Shown: one piece after another, positions 8,860-19,200 of the stretch
How the letters are laid out: every line of letters begins with the position of its first letter
Numbering within the stretch: the stretch's first letter is position 1
From: a virus
Length of the DNA stretch: 52,578 bases
Direction: 5' to 3' (one strand)
IMG/VR virus record: IMGVR_UViG_3300025141_014116
Location: 1 to 52,578 of that record
The notes under the pieces: model-generated
What the model was told of the DNA's origin: nothing
Seen by the model: only the letters and a program-made list of their open reading frames with translations
The model's database searches: none
Translations under genes and position numbers: made by a program

Positions 8860-11800
8860 TTAATATCCCTGCCTGCTTGATGCAAGTTTGTTTTGTGTTG
8901 CCCCTAAGGCAGCTTTAGCAACTTCGCTTTTGGCGCGTTTTGAAACAGGTACCAACTCTCTATGAGGATTATTGGAGTGTCGGGGTCCTTCCATAGCTAT
9001 AGCGACGCCATTCTCCTTAATGTGAATATGGTAGGCCCCTGCGTACCTACCCCCGTTTACCACCCTATAATCTCTTCCGTCAGTATACCTCACCTTATCT
9101 CGTTTTTTAGCACCTGATTGCAATTCTTTTTCAGTCTGGGCGGCGCGGATTGAGCGAAGTCCCTGATTGTATCCTACTGTTGTCTCGACTGAGTGTGCAT
9201 ATTTATTATAGTGGTCCGGGGGGGCGCCATTGGTTCTGCCCCCCTTAAGTGATATTGTCGAAACTGTCTTCGAGGACGATTGGCCTCGTTGGGGAATATC
9301 ACTAGTCCCATAAGGAGAGATAATAAAAATTTTATTGTATAACGGGCCGCGGACTCCATCATATCTCTTAAATTTACTATCAGTTTCTACTAGACGACAC
9401 AGCACCGTAGTGTTTTTAGCCCTCAGGGTATTATACTGCGCAACTGTAAAGTCTACCCAAGTAGGAACAGCGGGAGATATAATATTATTAAGTTTTTTAA
9501 ACCCCGCAAGATATTGGCATTTGCGTATCATTCCGTATTTAAGAGCCATGGCCTGGATTTCAGTGGCACGAGGCTTGGCGTTGAGGTGCGACGCATAATC
9601 TAATTCTTGTTGGGATGGCTTTTTAACATGGGTGTCGTCGTTCGCAAGAAGTGCAATCAGAGCATTCTTCGGCTCCGGATCTGTGCTGGCCTCCAAAACA
9701 TCCTGATAAATTGTATTGGTGGACATTCCCCTATCTCGGAAAACGTGTCCCGATGTTATTTCAAGGGGGGAAAATTCATGTTGATGGAGTCGATCTACTA
9801 AAAAGTCAGTCTGGATTAGGTGGCAGAGAACTTCGAGATTTATCTTGGCTGCGTTTTGGACTTCCACGCTATGATTACCATGAGCAATTGCTGCCATGGT
9901 GGAGGGATCCGGGATTTGGGCCGTATTTCTAATAAAAGGTGACTTCTCGGACAGTATATCGGCCGCATCAATTAATTCTGAGTTTAAGGATACAGTGGGA
10001 CTTATTATATCCCCGAAGGCATTAGAGGCCGCCGGAGGGCCGCATGGATTACCATCGGAGGTGGCCGGCTCAGATAGTATTTGGGGTGTACAATTGTTAG
10101 CTCCCATAATTGCAGTAATACTATTAACGATGTTCATTCGAAGAGGCGAGATATCTGATGGTGCCTCTGGGGGCGTCAGTTGCTGAAAATTCACAGCCGA
10201 GGACCTTAACAAGTTTGCCGCTGTTAACAGGGTGGCGGCTGCCAGATTATTCTCTTGTTGATCTGGGGCCGAAGAATTCACTGTAAATCGATTTTTTCCT
10301 AGTGTTAAAAAATTTGGTGTCAAATAAATACTAGTATTAGAGGCTTGCCCGGACATCGGCAAGTCCCCGATATCTGCTGCTTGCCCCGATGGGGTCTTAG
10401 TTGCTTCGCGATCCATAATATTTTGCATATGATCATAGGATATAACCTTAAAGGGGCCCTTTGAAGCTGGCATCTCATTACTAAGGTTTAAATAATCATA
10501 CCCAAAATCAAGAAAGTCATCAGCATCAACGCAGTCTTGAAAATAAAATTTAAGCTTCATTGTTCGGCGAGTTGATGTTAGGTCTTGGGAAGAAGCCTCA
10601 ATAATGTCTGCTTCGCCGTCGCGAGAACGACGATGGCCAACCAGAATGGTTTCTATTTCTGCTTTAAGGCCGTTTAAGAGTGAAGATAACTTCATCAAGC
10701 CTGAAGGTCCAGGGCCCTTCCAACCGGTTAAGGCTGCTAACTCAGCATCTAATTCATCAATATTTATTGAAGGATAAAAAAGATGCAGCGCCCGTAGATA
10801 GCTCTTCCTAGCTTGAACATCAGGTCTAGAATCAAATTTCATTTTATGATAAGACGACAATATTTTTGCACTATAAACCCCAGAACGTCGGTTATATGCG
10901 GGGCTGCGCGAGATGGTGGCAAAAAAGTTGTCCAAATTTTTAATGGCTTCGTCCAAACCAGAGTCCGGAGAGTCAATAAGGCTTCGAAGTTTGTCTGAAG
11001 TGTGATCTAAGAACTCAAATTCTACACCATATGCGTAGGTCCCAAAAGTTAGTTCTCCAAAATCCTTATCAATGGCTCCCAGGGTGAGAATGTCCTTATT
11101 TCCTACTAAATCATAGAACTGAGGGATTGCCGGTAAGAGCTCTTCGCTGTCTGGAATCGTCTTCGAGGCGCCTCCGCCGCCTGTTAGCCGGCTAATGGGG
11201 GCGTCACTCACCACTCTTCTTCTAAATATTTTAGTAGAGAGAAGAGAAAAGGATGTATTAAGTTCTGATGGATTTTTAATAAGATTTGAATAGAGACCGT
11301 GGTTCTGGAAGTATGCTTTTCTGTTAAATGCAAAAAATAACCCTACTCCGTGATCATCCAATTTAGCTGTATAAAGTGGGGAGAAATATGTGGTTGTCTC
11401 ACTATGTAATTTTTGGATTACGGCCGTGATGTCACTTACTTTAGAATTAAAGTTATAAAACTTTGCCATTGAACTTGAGAGAGTACCCTTCAATATAGAC
11501 AAGGAAGAGTCTTCTGTTACTATAGTATTCGGAACCAATACGGCATACAACGGGTCATAGGGGGCCTCCCCCTTGTACCATTTATCTCCTCGCTGGGTGA
11601 TCCGCCCTCGCCATAGTTTGGTGTGGCCCGGGCCTTCAAATAATAAAACATTTGTTTTGCTAATTGCGCCATCGCGGCGGAGAATTAGTGCGTCCATGGC
11701 CAGAAGAGTGTAAGTCGGTGACGCTGTAGAGTGTGGTGAACTGGCTCGCGGCTGAGCGATGCCTACAAATAGAGTTACATGAGGAGATTTTCCTTCGAAG

Positions 11801-12174
11801 GCCGTGTCTAAAAATCGTTTTTGAACCCAAGAAAGAGTCGTAGTCGAGGATTGAGCTAATTCCTCGTTATCCGGCAATTGAGCCAGCGGGTACCGAGAGA
11901 CAAAAACACCAGGTTTTGGGGTGGCAGTTTGTGTCAGATATTGTAATACGCGGCCTGGGTGGGCGTAAAGTGTATCTGCAATCTCTGGATTGTTAACTGC
12001 CACCAGATACACTATAGGGGAACTATTAATTTGAGGTGTCCGCGAAAGTATCGTATGATTATTTACGTCCACCAGGAGAGATAATTGAACCTGCATCTGT
12101 AATGAGTCGGGGTTAGATAGACGAACATGGTCAATATTAATCCCTAAGTTGGTGTTCCCCAGCGCGATAGCCAT
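8860..12174 (-). CDS. Large virion structural protein (1104 aa) with C-terminal YHIH motif
   Basis: A 1104-aa protein starting MAIALGNTNLGINIDHVRLS. No catalytic domain is evident. The C-terminal region has NGGRYAGAYHIHIKENGVAI, with the YHIH at about 1048-1051 and further histidines near 1066 and 1071 (PRHSNNPHRELVP). A Tyr-Gly-x-Tyr-His-Ile-His segment followed by spaced histidines recurs in structural proteins of large marine phages and could bind a metal, as in trimeric phage spike tips; that is inference. The last 25 residues are basic and helical. It overlaps the 363-aa gene by one base. It is most likely a baseplate or fibre-connector protein. Confidence 0.68.
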   Translation of the reverse strand: MAIALGNTNLGINIDHVRLSNPDSLQMQVQLSLLVDVNNHTILSRTPQINSSPIVYLVAVNNPEIADTLYAHPGRVLQYLTQTATPKPGVFVSRYPLAQLPDNEELAQSSTTTLSWVQKRFLDTAFEGKSPHVTLFVGIAQPRASSPHSTASPTYTLLAMDALILRRDGAISKTNVLLFEGPGHTKLWRGRITQRGDKWYKGEAPYDPLYAVLVPNTIVTEDSSLSILKGTLSSSMAKFYNFNSKVSDITAVIQKLHSETTTYFSPLYTAKLDDHGVGLFFAFNRKAYFQNHGLYSNLIKNPSELNTSFSLLSTKIFRRRVVSDAPISRLTGGGGASKTIPDSEELLPAIPQFYDLVGNKDILTLGAIDKDFGELTFGTYAYGVEFEFLDHTSDKLRSLIDSPDSGLDEAIKNLDNFFATISRSPAYNRRSGVYSAKILSSYHKMKFDSRPDVQARKSYLRALHLFYPSINIDELDAELAALTGWKGPGPSGLMKLSSLLNGLKAEIETILVGHRRSRDGEADIIEASSQDLTSTRRTMKLKFYFQDCVDADDFLDFGYDYLNLSNEMPASKGPFKVISYDHMQNIMDREATKTPSGQAADIGDLPMSGQASNTSIYLTPNFLTLGKNRFTVNSSAPDQQENNLAAATLLTAANLLRSSAVNFQQLTPPEAPSDISPLRMNIVNSITAIMGANNCTPQILSEPATSDGNPCGPPAASNAFGDIISPTVSLNSELIDAADILSEKSPFIRNTAQIPDPSTMAAIAHGNHSVEVQNAAKINLEVLCHLIQTDFLVDRLHQHEFSPLEITSGHVFRDRGMSTNTIYQDVLEASTDPEPKNALIALLANDDTHVKKPSQQELDYASHLNAKPRATEIQAMALKYGMIRKCQYLAGFKKLNNIISPAVPTWVDFTVAQYNTLRAKNTTVLCRLVETDSKFKRYDGVRGPLYNKIFIISPYGTSDIPQRGQSSSKTVSTISLKGGRTNGAPPDHYNKYAHSVETTVGYNQGLRSIRAAQTEKELQSGAKKRDKVRYTDGRDYRVVNGGRYAGAYHIHIKENGVAIAMEGPRHSNNPHRELVPVSKRAKSEVAKAALGATQNKLASSRQGY
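9117..9118 (-). other. No separate element; marker for the basic linker of the 1104-aa protein
   Basis: A short charged segment of the 1104-aa protein (TEKELQSGAKKRDKVRY) lies here, joining the central domain to the YHIH tail. It is included only to place the likely hinge between the main body and the C-terminal module. I see no nucleic acid signal at this point. Confidence 0.1.
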
Positions 12175-13265
12175 TAGTCACACTCCTCCTCGGAAGGTTT
12201 GTAGATGTCCCTAACCAAAAATTCTTTCGTGCTCACCACGTTTGCTATCGTAGAATCGGCGCGGAGCTCTTGGAGGTTAATAAAACTTAGATCCTTGAGG
12301 CTAGCGTGTTCGATGGCTCGGTCAAATGCTATATTTAAGTATTTTCCCACATTCATCGATCCTACTGAGTTCACGGAATCCGGTGCGAAGTAGAGGCGGT
12401 CGACGCCTAGGCTCGTACTATGAAACACCTGTATATCAAAGTTCTCTTTTTTATAAAGCGTATTTTTTTCTTCCACTTCAAAAATAATCTTCCCATCTAC
12501 TAAACGGAAAAAGGTACCATCGGGAAACAACTCAGAAGAAATCTCTTGTACAGCCTCGATATAAGATACCTGATCTGTGGTTATAGACGGCGACATATTT
12601 TCAGGCATAATAAAGGAGTCTGCACTGAAGCTTATGGAGGCCGTTGCCGCAAACACCGTGTTACCCATGTAGCCAGCTGGAAGGGGGAGCTTCTCGACAT
12701 AAACAGGATAATTCATATCAATATTTATTTGAGGAATTAGTTTGTGTGCGTCGCCGCCTATTTTCTTTTCGATTAGTAGATTTTGACTAGAACTTATTTC
12801 ACCTTTTAGAGCAGATATGCTCCATGCGGGGTACTTATTGGAGGAAAGTTCAGAAGTACCGAGGGGTTTCCACTCAAATCCATATTCTTCAGGCTGCTGT
12901 TGGAGAAGAGGATCGTTATAGATAGTATCTAAATACGTATCTTGAACCACAAAAGAGGACCCTGTTATCTCTATCCCATATGCCTCCTCAATATTGGTCC
13001 TAATTATTTGATTTTTAGTTGCAACTCTAGTTTCAATGCCGGCTGGGGTCGAAGGAGGGGCTGTATACGGGCTCTTCTCTTGAATTCTCGGTTCAATACT
13101 ATTTTGCCCTTCGCCGTTGCGGCCTCCCCACGAAGAGTCATACATAATGTCCTCATCAAAAAAGGCGTAATATTCTGGGTTGAAGCGGCCGCGGGCCTGA
13201 AGATTTCGGCCCCATGGGGTCAATACTATTTCCAAGACATCTTCTTTAGGATTAAAGAACTTCAT
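12174..13265 (-). CDS. Virion structural protein (363 aa), MKFFNPKEDVLEIVLT family
   Basis: A 363-aa protein whose N-terminus reads MKFFNPKEDVLEIVLTPWGR followed by a segment with PEYYAFFDEDIMYDSSWGG. I associate this opening with uncharacterised structural proteins of large marine myoviruses. It shares the LTP-x-GR and YYAF-x-D pattern with the 322-aa protein at 3462-4430. The remainder is acidic and mixed alpha/beta, without enzymatic motifs. The gene is fused head to tail with its neighbours: its start is directly adjacent to the stop of the 3624-aa gene, and it overlaps the 1104-aa gene by one base. This points to a fixed tail-assembly module. Confidence 0.72.
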   Translation of the reverse strand: MKFFNPKEDVLEIVLTPWGRNLQARGRFNPEYYAFFDEDIMYDSSWGGRNGEGQNSIEPRIQEKSPYTAPPSTPAGIETRVATKNQIIRTNIEEAYGIEITGSSFVVQDTYLDTIYNDPLLQQQPEEYGFEWKPLGTSELSSNKYPAWSISALKGEISSSQNLLIEKKIGGDAHKLIPQINIDMNYPVYVEKLPLPAGYMGNTVFAATASISFSADSFIMPENMSPSITTDQVSYIEAVQEISSELFPDGTFFRLVDGKIIFEVEEKNTLYKKENFDIQVFHSTSLGVDRLYFAPDSVNSVGSMNVGKYLNIAFDRAIEHASLKDLSFINLQELRADSTIANVVSTKEFLVRDIYKPSEEECD

Positions 13266-16200
13266 TTATTCATCTCCAAACCAATCCGGGTCGATCAAGG
13301 GTGATGAACCCAAGCCGGGCAGCGCTGCAGCTGTCGCGGTAAAGTTGCTGGTTGGAACTGCAGGTGCAGTTGGGATATTCTGCGGTGCTGCGGAGGCTGC
13401 CGTCGGACTTGGGGGCGCCGAGGGGGGAGCATCGTCACAGTCTCCGCCGCGGCCGGTGTATGTAATACTTTCATCTATCTTAACTAGTTCGACCAAGGAT
13501 AACCAATCGTACGGCCAGTTATAAGTATACTTATTTCTCGATCGTGATCTCGTATCTGTCTCTGTTATGAGTTGAGGCTCGCAGGGATCGTCTATTAATT
13601 CTGTCGTATACTGCTCACGGAAAGACTCAAAATTAGATTGGGCGCGCTGTTTAACTCTAAATACGAGCCATCTTAAGTCCTCCCGTAACTTGCGCGTTGT
13701 TTTATTAATCAATTCCCCAGCGCCAATGGGATCAAGCTGAATTCGCGCGTCGTGTTGGAAAACAGCTGTACAGGGGCTCGCAGTAGGATCCCGGAATTTT
13801 TGTGGTAATACATTTTGCCAGATATCAGTTAGATCTTGTTTAGTAAGATCCACGTGGAATTCAAAAACATACATAGCTACCTTTTCTTTTTCAAAAAGCG
13901 GCGGGAATATGTAAGTCTTGAGATGTTGATCGATCTCTGGCGCCCTCCTCGCGGAGCGGGGGAGCTTAAAGAACTTTCTTCTTCCGTCACTAGCAAGAAT
14001 AAACGGCACAGCTATGACGGCTTCTTTTACCCTAAGACCTTCACGTACTGTTCCGAGCCTTTTTTCAACTCCCTCTTCAAATCCCACGAGGTCTGCTAAA
14101 GAGCGCGGGGCCCGGTAGGTTTGGCCGGCTAAAGTTACAGATGTAGGAGTATCAATTGATGCAAACACTCCATTATGCCCCGTCGGAATTTGACCATATT
14201 GGTGCCACATTCCCACACTAGTGAGTCGCCGGTCCGCGTCTGCAGCCATAGGAGTGGCGGATTGAGGCGGTAGTGTGACGGAGGAAGCTATATCTGAGAA
14301 ATCAAGGACGGGGCATTCCCACTTGGGCGCTATTTCCCATACAACTTCGAGATCAGTGGTGCCTTTAATTTTAGCCTGTCTTATTGTATTTAAATGATAA
14401 CTTTCTGATAGCTGTTGAGCAAACCAATAGCCCACAGCACCAGTATGGTAATTATCTGACTCATAGTCGCGACTATAAATATACTTAGCATTACTCAATA
14501 AGTCACCTAAGGTAGGAGCGGCTCCGAAGGAAGCACTAGTCAAAATAGTCACAGAACTCTTCCCGTAGAAATATGAAGGAAGGTTGGGCGCCTGAGAAGC
14601 AGAGTGAACTATCGTGCTTGTGCCATTAATGCCGCCTGCCATGCCGCCAGACGCGTAATAGCTGGCGGAGGTTATAGAGGACCAAATATTCTTATTTCCC
14701 GCTGAGCCGCCGCCCTGATTTGTTAAGCTAATGCGCGCGTTGGCTGCGGAGCCGTTGACTGTACCAGAGATATTCATGGTAGCAGAATCATGAAGTTTAT
14801 TAATGAAATTGGTAGCGGTGGTAGCGGCGTTTTCCGCTAGCAACTGAAAATCGGTACCAAGGCTCGGAGAGCCCTTCATAGTGAAGGTCGTCGTCGTTGC
14901 GCTACCGTCAGTGCCCCCATCTCGCAGAGTAAAGCTATCACCAGATGTAAGAGAATATCTAGCCATGGCTCCGCCGGCCATACCATGCACCTTCGAGAAT
15001 CGATTTAGGCCTGGGTATCCGAGCGAATTGGTGACGGCAGTAATCGCGACATTACCATCGCTGCCAGTTGTCCCATTGGTCACCACCACTCGGGACGTGT
15101 TCAAGACTGTACTAGGTTCATGATTTGTTGCCGTAGCTGTAACATTAAATGCAGCTTGTGCATTAATAGCAGCTGCTAAGTTCGTTCCCGTTTGCATTGC
15201 ACTACTAGTAATTAACGCCACCATCTTATCCTCGGCGCCTTCTGCGCAAAGGCCGGCCTGTTGCTGAAGGTAAAAGTCGAAAGCCGTAGTACTTCCGTCC
15301 GTGCCTCCATCAGATATAGTATAAGCATCGCAATTTAACGAACCAGTCCAGGAGCCGGTGGCTCCATTGGCGAAGCCGGATTTTGAGGCGCCGGCGAAAG
15401 TGTATTCAATACCGTAGTTGTAATCAGGGCCGGCGGTGCTCTGAGTGAGCTGAACGTATTCGGTACCTCCCTTATTGCATGTGCCGCCAGTCTTGACAAA
15501 CGCGGAATTTGTAATGGCGGTGAACAAATTCTCGCGCTGAGTGGTATTGCTCGTTCCTACATTAACATCCCATTCGGTATTTTCCTCATTAATTACGGCT
15601 GTTGGGCCGTCGCTCAGAATAAAAGTATAAACGGTTCCGCTAGAGCCGGTGAAGTACATCCGTTGCCCGGCGACGTTGTCAGCGTAGCTCCATATTCTTA
15701 CATAACCATTAGCTTTAACGCCTGGGCCGCGGCTGGCCGTAAGTAAGATGTAGCCGCTTGCAGCTTTGCCGGCAATTGCGATACTACTAGTCAGATCAAT
15801 GTAGCCGGATGACGAAACTGCGCTTGTTGTCTGTGCGCTGCCGCTGTCTAAAACAAATGGTGCACCAAAAGCTGTTGCGCGATTATACATCTCGAAATTA
15901 GTACGGTCTGCGCGGAGATCCTTGCCCAGCGTACGTCTTAAATTAAATGTCATAGCGTAATGCTGACCGGCGATGACGTCTTCTTTAAACTGGCCTTCCG
16001 GCTTCGAACGAAAAACTGGGCGCTGAGATTCATCGATAAACCAATACATGCTGGAAGCCAAAAAGTTATCAATAGCTAAATTATATAACGGGCTGGCTTG
16101 TCCGGACCACCGTACCTTATTAAGTTGTGAGGTGGTGCCCGCAGACTGGGATAAACTAGCAGATGCAAGTCCATTATCATAAAAAGATCCTTTTGTGGAG

Positions 16201-19200
16201 CTAGAGCCGCTCACCACGTTCGCGGAAAATCCTATCGCGGGACGATACAACGCCTCAAATGGAACACGCTGGAAGTTATAGAAATTATCCGACCGGTTGG
16301 ATGAGGCTGAAAGAAGACTAGAGCTTCCATAATTCACGATTCCTTCGGGGAAGGTGGTATTTCTACAATTAGCTGAAGCTGAGGCTCTAGGCTTGGAAAT
16401 ATCATATAGCTTTCCGGCTCTCTCGTGGGCAGTACAAATATGGCTTCCTACGGCGATACCAGATTTAACTGAATTGAGTAGGAGGGACGTCCATGGTTCC
16501 AGGAAGGCGCGCCAAGTTGCCCTATAGGACGTTTCTTTGCCGTCAGCGTCGGTCCCGTTAAGGGCGACGTCGTCGGTGATCGACTTAGAAAACAAGGTGC
16601 CAAGTTTAAGAGCATATTCTGCCGGGAAGAATCCTTCATACGGAAGTGGTTTTACTAAAGCGGTGCACATCAAGCCAAACTGAGATTTTTCTAAAACAGA
16701 GCCGTCAACCAGTTCCGCTGATTCTGCAGTATCAACGAACTTAAAGAATTTCATGAAATCTGAGTTTGCGTAGTCTCGGAAAAAGCCGTCTTGGGATGAG
16801 TTTGCATACTTGGAACCCGTAATCTCAAACCAATCATCGATATTATCGAGAGTAAAGAAGTCTTCTTTATTGGTCTCATAATATTCTTCTAAGTGTTCAG
16901 AGATGCGGAATTCTGGAACCAAGGAGTGGTCCTTTCCTATAAGCATAATATTCTTACTATAAACTTTATAGGTTTCGTGAGGAATGCGAGTATGATAGTC
17001 TGATGTGCCGGCATAGGTGCCTGACAATTGAAATTCAGTTCCGCCGCCGAGGGCCAAGTTCCCGTACGTGTCTGAGCCCACAGGCACTTTCCAGGCATAG
17101 GTCACGGCGCCAGAGATAGAATTTCTCCCGGCTTTGCCGTAGCGGCTATACGAATTTTGTAGTTCTCCATCGCCCATTGAGGCGCCAGGGTTGATTCCAG
17201 GCAAAATCGGAACAACTGTTTTAAAGTTAACATGTGCATCGAGTGGCCACGCGCTTTGGCTCAGAATAATTTGTCCTTGTGAATTGCGAGTAGTAAAGCC
17301 CTGTTGAATAGGGATGGATGTCCTCAATTTACGGCGATCGTTCCAATATCTATCAATACTAAAGTTCTGTCGTAAGAATGTGCGACCCAAATAAGAATTA
17401 TAAGCCGCAGGGTAGACGCGCTGGCGGTATACCAACGAGATTCCTGAAATAGCAGCCCCCAAATCACTATCGTTATTACTTTTGAATATCAAATTATTAA
17501 TACGATTTACGTATAAATCAGCAGCTGCAGGGTTAGAACTATTAGGTACGCGGCTGTTCAAGTCATAATCAGCGAAATTAATCAACTTATTCCCATACGT
17601 ATTGGTAAGAACCACATTCGAATTTGCGGCGCCGTACTGTACACTGGCGTCGGCGGCGTTTGTGGTCTGCTGAACCTCGGGTGTGAAAGCACTAACCTTC
17701 ATGCGATGAACAATTGGATGTTCTTCCGAATACATCGCGGGCTCGACATACTGGCGGAAGGAATTTCCTCGTGTAGAGTTTATTTCTCTATCGTATGCTG
17801 TTTGTGTAACGATAGTAATAAGATTATTTTTCCTATTATGCCTCATCACGGGGCTCTCGGCCACCCTCATTTGTTTCCAAGAGGGCCACTGATATGGACC
17901 GTTGCGCATAAGCATCAAATGATGAAAAATATCTCCTATCCTAACGCGGCGTTTAAGCTTCTCATCGCGGGCGAGAATCCGATAAGCTGTGAGATTTTTT
18001 GTGAGTGGGTACCCTAACGTATTGATCGAGGATGTTATCGGATCATAGAGGAGCAAGTTTAGATTATCAAAGTTGGTTTCGAGACGTGACATCCAACCGC
18101 TGGCCGGGGATTCGTCAATCTCTACTGCCGGCGTTGTAGAAGAGGTTATCACCGGCAACGTTGGTATAAAATATCCGCCGCTTAGGTGTGAGTAGCCAAA
18201 TATAGAGGCTCCCCGCTGTAGGGATGATGTTACCCACATATATCCCTGGGTAGACCGTGGGATCGGATGTTGGATATACCAGTTATCATACCAGGATGAA
18301 GTAATATAACTCGTAGCACCAGTTTCTTTGATTCGCTTTCGAGGATTCATGTTAACTTTGTGCCAGGAAGCAGACAAGCGCGTCTGGGTAGGACTCCCGT
18401 AAACAGCATCAAGACCATACTGGCCACAGTGGAGGGTCTGAAGTTGCTTAAGGCCTCGCTGGTGGTTAATTTGATCCACCACTCTTATGCTTCCAGTTAT
18501 AGATTTGTCTGGAAGGACGCTGGTTGAGCCGCTAGTGGTACCGGGATATCCGTAATCACGAACTCGTAAGTTTCGATATGGAAGTACACTATAGACCGAT
18601 TTCTCTTCATGGGGTGGTTCCAGATACCCGCGTGATACAGATTCGTAAGAGCCGGGTGACCTAAACAAGCAAACCATCACTGTCTCATTGGAGTTGGGAC
18701 CATCACGGTTTGGCAGTTGATAGTCTAAGTTGCCTCCCACATTAGGTGTTTCGGTAGTGGGAGTTAAAAGCGGGAATCGGCCACGAGTGGCTAATGTCTC
18801 GGGATAACTAGCAAAACTGAAATTTGTGCGTTCGAAAAACAAATCGTTAGTAGTGCGGCCCGGCGCTTGAATAACTTGCAAATTTTGATTATAATTGCCA
18901 ATACGGCCGTGAGCTATTGTACCCGAGAGTCTGGTGCCTAGTGACTCAGTTGTTATTAAAATATTACTAATATTAACCGGCCGCTTGGTTCCAACATTGC
19001 GCCACAAGTTACCAACCGGAGTATTTGGATTTTCAGTGAATCCGGTGCCAGCCGTATAAGACGTAAAGTTGGGAGGCAAAAGGCCGATATTGCGTCCCGA
19101 TATAAAACCCCCTCCTGAGGAGGAGACCTTCTGATATCCTAGGCGTATCAGCCAACCTTCTTGACGCGTCGTGGCCATTGGCTCAACGTGTCGATACTCG

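Noticed and set aside
9117-9118. Independent feature in the basic linker of the 1104-aa protein
   Set aside because: It is only part of the coding sequence, kept in the list as a low-confidence positional note.
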